Shown: positions 1-8,978 of the stretch, one piece after another | How positions within the stretch are numbered: position 1 is the stretch's first letter | How the letters are laid out: every line of letters starts with the position of its first letter | Origin: Falsiphaeobacter marinintestinus | Lineage (GTDB): Bacteria > Pseudomonadota > Alphaproteobacteria > Rhodobacterales > Rhodobacteraceae | Assembly: GCF_007923355.1 (NCBI RefSeq) | Contig: NZ_VOGO01000015.1 | Coordinates: 1-64,000 of the forward strand | DNA: 64,000 bases | Direction of reading: 5' to 3' | The notes under the pieces: model-generated | Seen by the model: only the letters and a program-made list of their open reading frames with translations | What the model was told of the DNA's origin: nothing | The model's database searches: none | Made by a program: the position numbers and the translations under genes

Positions 1-48
1 GATGGTACTGCATCTTAAGGTGTGGGAGAGTAGGTCACTGCCAAACCT
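1..48 (+). rRNA. rrf: 5S ribosomal RNA, 3' end only
   Basis: The first bases match the conserved 3' arm of alphaproteobacterial 5S rRNA: a GATGGTACTG start, a TGTGGGAGAGTAGG loop-E/helix region and a CACTGCCAAACCT end. The 5' part and the rest of the rRNA operon lie outside the window. In many Rhodobacterales a tRNA-fMet follows 5S closely; here it follows about 1.1 kb later, after a protein gene. The exact 3' end is uncertain by a few bases. Confidence 0.9.
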
Positions 49-108
49 AAAAAGAACTCCATATCTCTCAATACGATTGCCTCCTCCTCATATTCAAAAC
101 TGATTTTT

Positions 109-1029
109 GTGCAGCTTGACAACCGTCAATGTGCGCGTAACTTCTGGTTCAATTCGGAAAATCGGGTCAAAAGCGTGATGCGACTGTTCAATCGTCTGTC
201 AGCGGCAAAAGCCGACCACACAAGCACCCGTCTAAACCCGGTTGCATCGATCCAACGTGACGCCTCGGCTACAGCATTTACTCTGCTGGACGCGGTTTTG
301 GCCCGTCGTATCGAGCGGGATGGTCCGAAGGGGATCATGAAATCGGCCGTTCGTATGTATTCCCAGAGTTTTGAAGACTCTATCCTGTCCGAAATCTTTC
401 ATCGCATCCATCCACAGCCACAGACCTTCGTGGAAATTGGGGTTGAAGACGGCAACGAATGCAACACACGCCTTCTTCTGGAGTTGGGGTGGACCGGATT
501 GTGGGTCGAAGGAGATCCGACATCAGCAGCCGCCGCCCGGCAGAATTTCGCCCGGGAAATTGGTGCTGGCAAGTTGAAAGTGATCGAGGCGTTTGTGTCG
601 CCCGAAAACATCAATGAGGTTCTGATAGACGGAAATGTAGGTGACAACATCGGCTTTCTGTCAGTGGATGTCGATATGCACACTCATCACATATGGCGTG
701 CCATCAAAACAAAAGCTGAAGTGACCTGTATCGAGTACAATGCCGGAGTACCACCGGAGGTCGACTGGTGTGTTCCATTAGATGGACCGGAAATATGGGC
801 GGGGGATAACTATTTCGGTGCGTCTTTGAAGCATCTGGAAACACTGGGACGGAGCAAATCGCAGCGCCTCGTGGGATGTGATCTGATGGGTGTTAATGCT
901 TTCTTTGTCGATCAAGACAAAGCCGGAGACCATTTCCATGAACGGGATGACGCAGCGTTTCACCATGAGCCGCCGCGGTTTCCCTTGGCGGCTATGCCTT
1001 GCGGCCATCCAAGGGCTATTCGCCGCTGA
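109..1029 (+). CDS. SAM-dependent methyltransferase-like protein (FkbM-like fold, hypothetical)
   Basis: The reading frame encodes 306 residues from GTG at 109. An ATG at 178 would give 283 residues, and neither start has a strong ribosome binding site. Residues about 105-140 contain FVEIGVEDGNE followed by a glycine-rich turn and WVEGDP, resembling motifs I and II of class I SAM-binding folds as in FkbM-like proteins. SVDVD near residue 185 could be the strand that follows. No signal peptide or membrane segment is seen. The substrate cannot be told. The gene lies alone between 5S rRNA and tRNA-fMet, so it may be transcribed by read-through from the rRNA operon. The class assignment is family resemblance only; a non-catalytic relative is possible. 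Confidence 0.6.
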   Translation: MQLDNRQCARNFWFNSENRVKSVMRLFNRLSAAKADHTSTRLNPVASIQRDASATAFTLLDAVLARRIERDGPKGIMKSAVRMYSQSFEDSILSEIFHRIHPQPQTFVEIGVEDGNECNTRLLLELGWTGLWVEGDPTSAAAARQNFAREIGAGKLKVIEAFVSPENINEVLIDGNVGDNIGFLSVDVDMHTHHIWRAIKTKAEVTCIEYNAGVPPEVDWCVPLDGPEIWAGDNYFGASLKHLETLGRSKSQRLVGCDLMGVNAFFVDQDKAGDHFHERDDAAFHHEPPRFPLAAMPCGHPRAIRR

Positions 1030-1133
1030 AACGGTGTCTGACTAATCGATCAAATGTCGTATTTTTGGAATAAAACTGGGGCACATACCCTTGCAGTCCG
1101 GTTCCAAACGACTTAGTTCATTACGCGAATTGG

Positions 1134-1210
<77 letters not shown>

Positions 1211-1216
1211 AAAAAA

Positions 1217-1252
1217 CGCCCGCAGCAGAAATGCAGCGGGCGATTTTCTTTT
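1217..1252 (+). terminator. Rho-independent terminator after tRNA-fMet
   Basis: The seven-base stem CGCCCGC/GCGGGCG encloses an A-A mismatch and an inner GCA-GAAA-TGC hairpin with a GNRA loop. It is followed by the T-rich tail ATTTTCTTTT. It directly follows the tRNA, as expected for the end of an rRNA operon. Confidence 0.85.
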
Positions 1253-1649
1253 GGGAAACGCCTAAAGATACTGACTGAAGCTGCAACGACGCAACCGCAG
1301 AACGTGTGAAACACGTTCCGGCTGACACCGAACTCGCTGCAGCAAAGCTCTGTTTGAGCTTCAATGTTCCCTACTTACATTCTTCGCTGAAACGGCTTCT
1401 CTTCATCGCTTGTCGCGTCAAGTCGAGAACAGAGCGACCCTTTGGTTACGGTCTCGCACGGGAGCAGGTCAGACGCCGGATTGTCGGCCTGACGGCTCAC
1501 CTGTTGCGGGTCACGCTTTCACCACAGCTATACAGGAAACAGTCATTTTACCCACCGCAATGCAAAATCCATCCGAATTTGCTTTTGGTTACCTGAGTTT
1601 TCCGGTCAAGTTAGCCGATAACGTCACAAGTAATTTGCGAGCTTATTTC
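1253..1649. other. Intergenic region upstream of the autotransporter
   Basis: About 400 bases without a convincing gene. A TTG at 1410 opens the autotransporter frame early, but residues before 1650 look non-coding in character, with no signal-like sequence and no ribosome binding site. The stretch holds the 17-base inverted repeat at 1301-1317. No clear sigma-70 promoter was seen. Confidence 0.5.
1301..1317. promoter_or_regulatory. Perfect 7-3-7 inverted repeat, candidate operator
   Basis: AACGTGT-GAA-ACACGTT is a perfect palindrome with a three-base spacer, about 330 bases upstream of the autotransporter start and about 50 bases after the rRNA-operon terminator. The spacing suits a dimeric transcription factor better than a terminator, because no T-run follows. 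The regulator is not known. Confidence 0.4.
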
Positions 1650-4600
1650 ATGACCCGTCATATTCGGCTTCAACACCGCATCGGTACTTCTGTTTCAACA
1701 TACTCGGAGAAGCCTCTTCAGCGTCAGATAGGCATGCTGACGTCGGTTTCGCTTTTGGCTCTTTGTGTGTCTTCACCGGCGTTCGGGCAGTGCGCATCAG
1801 TGGTCAGCGGCGGGTCTGTGACCTGCACAGTCACGGATGCGGATGGTGTATCGAACATCTCGGTCTCAGACACCACGACGTCGTCACAAGCAACCTATAC
1901 GATCAACAACGACGCAGCGCTTACACCCAACAGCGACCTGTCTTACGGGAACTACGGAATTCTGTTGGATGTTTACGGGGATGACGGGACGGGAAGTAAT
2001 CCCGATGGCATCGCGGGCGGGAACCTGACGGTTGATAACAGCGGCAGCATTACAATGACGGGGACCACTGCGCAGGATGCCAGCCAGGGCGAAGCCACGG
2101 GAATTCGCGTGTGGAGCCAGGGCGGCGATGGCACCGAGCCTGACAAGAACGGCACGGATGGTGGCCGCGGCGGTGACGGAGGTCAGGTGACGGTAACGAA
2201 CTCGGGCGTCATCAATATTGAAAGCAGCGCGACGATCGACCTGGATGTCGGGGTGTATGGGATCAACGCCCGCAGCTATGCCGGAAACGGCGGCGATCAG
2301 AGCGGGGGGGTCGGTGACGAAAAAGGCGGCAGTTCTGGCGATGCCAAACAAATGACCATCACGAACTCTGGTGCGATCAGCCTTGGCTCTTCGGACAGCG
2401 CGATCAGGGGGGCCAATGTCGGACGGGCAATCAACGTGCAAGGCATCGGCAAAACCGGTGGTGACGACAACGGAAACGGCGGATCCGGGAGCACCATCGA
2501 CCTCACCAACACCGGCGATTTGTCTGTGTACTATGACGAAGTATCCTCCGGGTCTTACGGCGTGCACGGCATTTTTGCAAAAAGCGAGGGCGGCGCAGGC
2601 ACCAAGTCATACGACAACAGCGACAATGGCGGCAAAGGCGAAGAAGGACGCGTTGTTACCGTGACCAACAACGCGGATATTACGATTGTTCAGACCGGGA
2701 GCAGCGAACCGGGCGAATCTGCCGGGATCAAGGCTTTGTCAATTGGCGGCCAAGGCGGGGAATCCAGTGATAAAGCGTCCGGAGGCGTTGGCGGTGGCGC
2801 CAGCGTCAACACGGATGGCAATGCCGGCGTTCTGACGGTCAACATGCAGGGCGGCACGATTTCAACCTCGGGCGAGGGTATTTCAGGTATCGTGGCCCGC
2901 AGCGAAGGGGGCGTTGGCGGCAACGGCAATGGAGACTCGCGGTCCAGCGGTGGCAATGGTGGGTACGGCGGGCAAATCCAGGTCGATTTTACAGGGACAT
3001 CCCGAATTGAAACGCAGAATGACACCGCGTATGGCATTTTGGCCCAATCCGTGGGCGGCATCGGCGGAAGCAATGCCGGATCTGCGGGCACAGGCGGAAA
3101 TGCGGGCGCCGTTGGAGTATATGCGACCGAAGGGACGCAAATCACCACGCAGGGTGATTATGCAATCGGCATGACGTTCCACTCAATCGGTGGCGGCGGC
3201 GGCACCGGCGAAGACTTTACTGGTGTTCTGTCCGGGTCAGGCGGCAACGGCGGCAATGGCGGCAACGCGAACACCGCGACTTTGACAACCGGAGCTCAGA
3301 TCACCACGAGCGGAGATCACGCCTATGGTCTGCTTGGCCAGTCCATCGGCGGGTCAGGTGGTACCGGTGGTATCGGTGCCGGTCTGACATTGGAACTGGG
3401 CGGCGATGGCGGCGGCGGTGGTGCGGGCGGTGTGGTTTCGATCAACAACACCGGCGAGATCGATACCACCGGAGATTATGCGGTCGGCATCCTTGCACAA
3501 TCGCTGTCAGGTGGCGGCGGCGCGGCAGGGACAGCAGACGGCGTTCTGGCCGTGGGCGGGACTGCAGGCAGTGGCAGTAACAATACAGCTTCGTCGTATG
3601 TGACCAATTCGGGCGACATCACCACAACAGGTGCATCGTCGATTGGCATTACGATGCAGTCGATTGGCGGCGGCGGCGGCACCGGCGGCGGGGCCGACGG
3701 GATCTTTACCATTGGCGGCAGCGGCAGCACCGGTGGCAATGGCGGCACAGCGCAGGTCTTTGCCGTGGGGGGCGACATCCAGACGGCAGGTGACCATGCT
3801 TATGGCATCGTATCACAGTCCATTGGCGGCGGTGGCGGTAACGGCGGCGATGTTATCGACGTCTCTGCCGGAGTTGGCGTTGGCGTTGGCGGCAGCGGGT
3901 CTGGCGGCGGCAACGGTGGCGTTGCCTGTATCGCGAACACTTATGACGGGTGCCCGACAGAACCAACGGATACAGGCTCGATCGCGCCCCAACAGGCCAG
4001 CAGCGGCATTGCAACGACCGGAGACTTTGCGCATGGAGCCGTTGTTCAGTCCATCGGTGGCGGTGGCGGCAATGGTGGCGATGTTCAGTCGGGGGGCGCT
4101 GTTGAAGTGGTCTCGATCCAGATCGGTGGCTCGGCTGGCGGCGGTGGCAACGGTAGCACAGCCTTGGCGGCGTTTGACTCGCTGACCCTTTCGACAACTG
4201 GCGGAAATGCCAAAGGCATCGTTGCGCAGTCCATAGGCGGTGGCGGCGGAAATGGCGGCAATTCGACGGCGCTGGATGGCGAAGTGCCGGTTTCCATCGT
4301 CGTGGGCGGCACCGCAGGTGGCGGATTGAACGGCGGCTCAAGCACAGTTCAGCTGACGGACAGCACAATCACGACCAGTGGTGCTTCGGCCGGGGCAATC
4401 CTTGTGCAATCCATCGGCGGGGGCGGTGGTACAGGTGGTGCAGCCAGCGGGTATGACGCTGCAATCGGATTTACCGAGGTCATCGCAATTGGCGGCGGCG
4501 CGGGCAGCGGCGGCAATGCCGAAGCCGCCACAGCAACGCTCAGCGGGACCGCGGTGCAAACCGGTTACGACACGACCGGCCTGGCGTTGGGCGCGAGCGC

Positions 4601-7600
4601 AAGTTCATCGCACGGAATTTCGGTTCAGTCGATTGGCGGAGGCGGCGGCACAGGCGGCAGTTCGACGGCTGATGCCATGACCCTGGCGGTTCCAACCGGC
4701 GAGGGGGAATCCGTTGCCGTCTCGGGCTCGTTCGCGATCGGCGGGTCCAGCGGCACCGGTGGCTATGGCGGGGCGTCCGAAGTCGAGCTGTCGAACGGAT
4801 CGACTGTTGCGACGGGCGGGGATGGTGCACATGGCATTCTGGCCCAGTCCGTTGGTGGCGGTGGGGGCGATGGCGGCTCGGGCGATGCGTTTTCTGGCAG
4901 CATTGGCGTGCCCAATACCGTGTCTGCCGATATCTCGGCCTCATTGGGGCGGGCTGGCGGCTCGGGCGGGGCCGGGAGCACGGTCACGGTTTCTGTTGAT
5001 GGCACGTCTTCGGTGTCTACGGCGGGCGCCAATGCCAACGGTATCGTGGCCCAATCCATTGGCGGCGGTGGCGGCGATGGCGGGACCGGCAATGCGACAA
5101 ATGACAAGATCGGTCGCGGGCTGAACGTCAGTGCAGATGTCGGGTTGGGCGGCAAAGGCGGCAGCGGCGGCACGGGGTCGACAGTCGAAGTCGATCTGGC
5201 AAAAGACAGCGTGATCAGCACCACAGGGTCCGGTGCACGCGGTGTCGTGGCACAGTCCATCGGTGGCGGCGGTGGCACGGGCCAGGGCAGCACCATCGGT
5301 TTGAAAGCGTCAGGCTTTACCCTGGCAGAAGCGCTGAACATCCAAAAGAAGGAAGGCGCAGACCCGAATAATGTCCTGAAATTCAATGCCTCCGGATCGG
5401 TCACCCTGAACCTTGGGGCAACGGCGGGCGACGGCAACACAGGTGGAGCAGTGAACCTGACCACGGGCGGCTTTATCAACACAACGGGCAATGACGCGGA
5501 CGGGGTCGTTGCACAATCCATCGGTGGTGGTGGTGGTCTGGGCGGCTCGGCTGGCAATGAGTCCGCCAATGAGTCGGGACCCAGCCTGCCGCGATACGCA
5601 CTCGCAGTTGACGCAACGATTGGTATTTCGGCGTCGATTGGCGGCTCGGGCGGAACTGGCGGCAACGCCAGTGCGGTCGACCTGACCCATGCCGGGAAAA
5701 TTACGACGCTGGGTGACTTTTCCGACGGCATCCTCGCCCAATCGATTGGCGGCGGCGGCGGGGCTGGCGGAACGGCGACAGCCGGGGACGGCAACCAGAC
5801 AGTTGCGATAAACTATGCAATCGGCGGCAGCGGCGGTGCCGGTGGCAATGGCGGCGCAGTGGATGTGTTCTTCAACGATGCAACCGGCATCGGAACGGCC
5901 ATTTCCACAGGCGGGACTGCGGCGCATGGCGCAATGTTGCAATCCATCGGCGGCGGCGGCGGGCAAGGCGCGACAGCCACGGCCGCCGGTGCCAAGGGCG
6001 TGTCCATCGGTGCCGGAGGCCTGATCTCGATCGGTCTTTCGGGGGGGATCTCGGTCGGTGGTGGTTATGGCGGTAGCGGCGGGTCTGCAGGCAATGGCGG
6101 CAATGTCACGGTTGATGACGCCAGCTATGTCGATATCACCACGACAGGAGATGATGCCTATGCCCTGATGGCGCAATCCATTGGCGGCGGCGGTGGGTAT
6201 GGCGGTGTCGGTGCTGCGGCAGAAACGGACACCGTCATTGACGTCGATCTGGATCTGGACCTTGAAGTTACAGTTGGCGGAACAGGTGGCTCCGCGGGCA
6301 ACGGCGGCACCGTTGACATCAGCACTGGCGGCCTCTTTTCGACCTCGGGCGACCGCGCCTTTGGGATTGTCGCCCAGTCCATCGGTGGCGGTGGCGGGAT
6401 CGCTGGCACAACCGACTCGTCCAGCATTGCCAGCGTCGAATTCAACGCGGATGATGGCGCTGGCGGAGATGGCGGCAGTGTCTCGGTCGAACTGTCGAGC
6501 GGCTCGCTCACGACCCATGGGAATGGATCGCACGCAATCATTGCACAGTCTATTGGCGGTGGCGGGGGCATCGCAGGCGATCTGTCTGGCCCGACGCTGG
6601 ATACAACCTATCCCGGTTATGAGACGACCAACGGGTCAGGAAGCGGGGAAGCCGTTGATGTGACCGTATCGGCCAATATCACAACCCACGGCGACGCAGC
6701 TTACGGGGTCATCGCACAGTCTATTGGTGGCGGCGGTGGACTGTCTGGTAACGACGGAGTTCTGTACGCCGGAACGGCAGGCGGAACCAACGGCAACGGT
6801 GGAACCGTGACAGTCACGCAAAGCAACACCCTGACGGTGAATGGCGAAAATTCGATCGGTATTTTTGGGCAGTCGGTGGGTGTTGAAAGCGATCAGAAGG
6901 TTGAGATCAACGTCAACGGTGCGGTGACAGGCGGGACAGACGAAGGGGCTGGCGTCTTTGTGTCTTTTGGAGATGAAAACGTTCTCAACATTTCTGAAAC
7001 AGGATCAGTGTCTGCAGGCGGATCGACCGACGACGGAACGCGCGGTTACGCGGTGCGATACAACTCTGATTTTTCGGGAACGTATGGATCTTATTTGACA
7101 GTCAACAATTCAGGAACACTTAACGGCGATGTTCTTTTCGTAAACGAAGACGGCTCCACCGGTGGTACAGTCAATAACCAAGCTGGCGGCACGTGGAATG
7201 TTGACGCAACGGTCGGTGCAGATGTGGTGAACGCGGGCGATATCGTCGTGTCAGGCGCTGTGCCGACCACTTCGGCACTGTCCGCCAGGATGCAGTTGGC
7301 TGCCGCCGGTTCCGACAATGTTGTACGATTCCTGGGCGATTTCTCGCAATCCTCGACCGGGGCATTGGTATTTGCGTCTGATTTCAGCAATGGAATGACA
7401 AACCGGGTCGAGATCGCTGGCGATGCCGAATTGTCTGGGTCGATCAGGATTGACCCGGTGACGCTTGCGCCACGGCGGAAACTTACGCTTTTGTCCGTGA
7501 CCGGTAATCTGAGCGGGGAGGTGGATGTAGAAGACACCCCAACCGTGGATTACGATCTCACGTTTGTCGGCAATCAGGCATCGGTGTCCGTCAACAAGAC

Positions 7601-8714
7601 CCGCTTTGGAACTGCCTTTGGTTCGATGAATTCCAATCAACGGCAAGTGGGGCGGCATCTGGATGAAATCTTTGAGCTGGGAGCAGCGAATTTCGAAACC
7701 TTCCTGGCCGATTTCAGCAGTCTTTCGGCCACGGAAAATGGTGAGGCGAGTTATTCGGCGGGGCTGACGTCGCTGGCGCCGGGCGGGGCCGAGGCTGCGG
7801 CTGCGGCCCAGACCACCTTGGCCCAAACCCGGATGGACGGTGCGTTGTTCTGCCAGGGTAGAACGCGATCAACCTTCCGAAACGGTGAGGATGATTGTGC
7901 ATGGTTCGATATCCGCGGCACTGATTTCAATCAGGACGGTTTGGGCGGATATAGCGGTGACCAGTATGTCATCAACGCGGGCGCGCGCACCAATCTGCCG
8001 TCAGACTGGACCATCGGCGTCGCCGTTGGGTATGAACGCAGCTCGTATGATGCCAATGATGGTCTATCCACCGCTGATGGGGATACCGGCTATCTGGCCG
8101 CTGCCGCAGGCAAGGCATTCGGCAACTTCGCGCTGTCCGGTGCGGTGACCGCGAGCTATGGCGACTATGATCTGAAGCGTACGGTCAACATTCCGTCCTA
8201 TGTTTCGACGGCGCAAGGGCGCACACATATCGAAACCTACGGCGCGCGCATCAGGGGCAGTTACACCTTTGAAAACCCATGGGGATATATTCGCCCGGCT
8301 GTGGATTTGGATCTGGTTCGAACCATGGCCTCGGGATACACGGAAACGGGGGCGGGCATCTTCAACCTTCAGGTGTACGACCAATCCCAAACCACGGCCA
8401 CGATCACACCCTCGGTTGAATTTGGCCGCGATGTGACGCTGGCCAATTCCATGCAGATGCTGATGTTCATGAATGTCGGCGTCAGCCTGTCGGATGCGGA
8501 TAGCTGGACAACGCATTCACGGCTGGATCTGGCACCCGTCGGAGCCGGTCAGTTTTCGACCACTGTCCCGATGGCCGACCAGTTGGGGCGCATTGCTCTG
8601 GGTGTTTCCTTGTCGCGGTCAGAAACGTTCGAAGCACGGATCGAATACAATGGCGCGTTCGGGGGCGGCTTTGACAGTCATGCGCTGGCATTTGGACTGA
8701 CCACCCGGTTCTGA
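1650..8714 (+). CDS. Giant glycine-repeat autotransporter (type Va secretion)
   Basis: The ATG at 1650 gives 2354 residues and an extended N-terminus ending in a hydrophobic signal (LTSVSLLALCVSSPAFG, cleavage probably before QC). An ATG at 1734 would leave just the short signal. The passenger is a long series of 80-100-residue units, each containing a version of GILAQSIGGGGGxGG followed by Ser/Thr/Gly/Asn-rich strands, as expected for a beta-helix adhesin. The last 270 or so residues form an autotransporter barrel (AWFDIRGTDF, VGYERSSYDA) ending in aromatic LTTRF, the usual outer-membrane C-terminus. The passenger is probably displayed on or shed from the cell surface. No protease motif was seen, so an adhesin or biofilm role is inferred, not shown. 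No neighbouring gene appears to be in its operon. Confidence 0.9.
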   Translation: MTRHIRLQHRIGTSVSTYSEKPLQRQIGMLTSVSLLALCVSSPAFGQCASVVSGGSVTCTVTDADGVSNISVSDTTTSSQATYTINNDAALTPNSDLSYGNYGILLDVYGDDGTGSNPDGIAGGNLTVDNSGSITMTGTTAQDASQGEATGIRVWSQGGDGTEPDKNGTDGGRGGDGGQVTVTNSGVINIESSATIDLDVGVYGINARSYAGNGGDQSGGVGDEKGGSSGDAKQMTITNSGAISLGSSDSAIRGANVGRAINVQGIGKTGGDDNGNGGSGSTIDLTNTGDLSVYYDEVSSGSYGVHGIFAKSEGGAGTKSYDNSDNGGKGEEGRVVTVTNNADITIVQTGSSEPGESAGIKALSIGGQGGESSDKASGGVGGGASVNTDGNAGVLTVNMQGGTISTSGEGISGIVARSEGGVGGNGNGDSRSSGGNGGYGGQIQVDFTGTSRIETQNDTAYGILAQSVGGIGGSNAGSAGTGGNAGAVGVYATEGTQITTQGDYAIGMTFHSIGGGGGTGEDFTGVLSGSGGNGGNGGNANTATLTTGAQITTSGDHAYGLLGQSIGGSGGTGGIGAGLTLELGGDGGGGGAGGVVSINNTGEIDTTGDYAVGILAQSLSGGGGAAGTADGVLAVGGTAGSGSNNTASSYVTNSGDITTTGASSIGITMQSIGGGGGTGGGADGIFTIGGSGSTGGNGGTAQVFAVGGDIQTAGDHAYGIVSQSIGGGGGNGGDVIDVSAGVGVGVGGSGSGGGNGGVACIANTYDGCPTEPTDTGSIAPQQASSGIATTGDFAHGAVVQSIGGGGGNGGDVQSGGAVEVVSIQIGGSAGGGGNGSTALAAFDSLTLSTTGGNAKGIVAQSIGGGGGNGGNSTALDGEVPVSIVVGGTAGGGLNGGSSTVQLTDSTITTSGASAGAILVQSIGGGGGTGGAASGYDAAIGFTEVIAIGGGAGSGGNAEAATATLSGTAVQTGYDTTGLALGASASSSHGISVQSIGGGGGTGGSSTADAMTLAVPTGEGESVAVSGSFAIGGSSGTGGYGGASEVELSNGSTVATGGDGAHGILAQSVGGGGGDGGSGDAFSGSIGVPNTVSADISASLGRAGGSGGAGSTVTVSVDGTSSVSTAGANANGIVAQSIGGGGGDGGTGNATNDKIGRGLNVSADVGLGGKGGSGGTGSTVEVDLAKDSVISTTGSGARGVVAQSIGGGGGTGQGSTIGLKASGFTLAEALNIQKKEGADPNNVLKFNASGSVTLNLGATAGDGNTGGAVNLTTGGFINTTGNDADGVVAQSIGGGGGLGGSAGNESANESGPSLPRYALAVDATIGISASIGGSGGTGGNASAVDLTHAGKITTLGDFSDGILAQSIGGGGGAGGTATAGDGNQTVAINYAIGGSGGAGGNGGAVDVFFNDATGIGTAISTGGTAAHGAMLQSIGGGGGQGATATAAGAKGVSIGAGGLISIGLSGGISVGGGYGGSGGSAGNGGNVTVDDASYVDITTTGDDAYALMAQSIGGGGGYGGVGAAAETDTVIDVDLDLDLEVTVGGTGGSAGNGGTVDISTGGLFSTSGDRAFGIVAQSIGGGGGIAGTTDSSSIASVEFNADDGAGGDGGSVSVELSSGSLTTHGNGSHAIIAQSIGGGGGIAGDLSGPTLDTTYPGYETTNGSGSGEAVDVTVSANITTHGDAAYGVIAQSIGGGGGLSGNDGVLYAGTAGGTNGNGGTVTVTQSNTLTVNGENSIGIFGQSVGVESDQKVEINVNGAVTGGTDEGAGVFVSFGDENVLNISETGSVSAGGSTDDGTRGYAVRYNSDFSGTYGSYLTVNNSGTLNGDVLFVNEDGSTGGTVNNQAGGTWNVDATVGADVVNAGDIVVSGAVPTTSALSARMQLAAAGSDNVVRFLGDFSQSSTGALVFASDFSNGMTNRVEIAGDAELSGSIRIDPVTLAPRRKLTLLSVTGNLSGEVDVEDTPTVDYDLTFVGNQASVSVNKTRFGTAFGSMNSNQRQVGRHLDEIFELGAANFETFLADFSSLSATENGEASYSAGLTSLAPGGAEAAAAAQTTLAQTRMDGALFCQGRTRSTFRNGEDDCAWFDIRGTDFNQDGLGGYSGDQYVINAGARTNLPSDWTIGVAVGYERSSYDANDGLSTADGDTGYLAAAAGKAFGNFALSGAVTASYGDYDLKRTVNIPSYVSTAQGRTHIETYGARIRGSYTFENPWGYIRPAVDLDLVRTMASGYTETGAGIFNLQVYDQSQTTATITPSVEFGRDVTLANSMQMLMFMNVGVSLSDADSWTTHSRLDLAPVGAGQFSTTVPMADQLGRIALGVSLSRSETFEARIEYNGAFGGGFDSHALAFGLTTRF
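3024..6890 (+). repeat. Tandem degenerate repeats encoding IGGGGGxGG units
   Basis: Within the passenger the block GTCGCGCAGTCCATCGGTGG and variants recur every 240-300 bases, encoding the AQSIGGGGG core of each unit. The copies differ at synonymous positions, so they are old or under selection rather than freshly duplicated. Such blocks can recombine and change passenger length, and may be collapsed in short-read assemblies. Confidence 0.85.
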
Positions 8715-8748
8715 ACCTGCGCCACGCCAGATTGCGGCCTGAAACACG

Positions 8749-8787
8749 ACAGCCCATGTACCAAAGGTGCGTGGGCTGTTTGCGTTG
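8749..8787 (+). terminator. Probable terminator after the autotransporter
   Basis: An eight-base stem ACAGCCCA/TGGGCTGT with a 15-base loop that can fold an inner TACC/GGTG stem lies about 35 bases past the stop codon. It is followed by TTGCGTT, a weak T tail. It is the most likely end of the autotransporter transcript. Confidence 0.55.
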
Positions 8788-8978
8788 AGCTGCTCGCCAG
8801 CTTGGACCGCCGGAAAGTGCGTCTTCCCTGCCTGTTTCACTCAGGTTTGGTATGGGCTGAACTTTGCCGACAACCATAAGCCGAGCTCGGAATCCTTGAC
8901 GATGACGCAAGTTGGCGTCAGCTATCAAAGATAGACATTCTGATTCCGGAATGCTTTCTGAAGCTGGAGGGTCTTTCA

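Noticed and set aside
1410-1649. An upstream TTG start for the autotransporter
   Set aside because: It would place the signal peptide about 100 residues inside the protein and has no ribosome site.
5310-6533. A 407-codon minus-strand frame, and another at 4763-5794, opposite the autotransporter
   Set aside because: They arise from glycine-codon repeats read on the other strand, giving artificial Pro/Ala/Asp-rich sequence. The plus-strand autotransporter is supported by signal and barrel.
3024-6890. Regular DNA repeats as a possible CRISPR array
   Set aside because: The repeats are inside one long coding frame, spaced 240-300 bases and degenerate. They encode a protein repeat.
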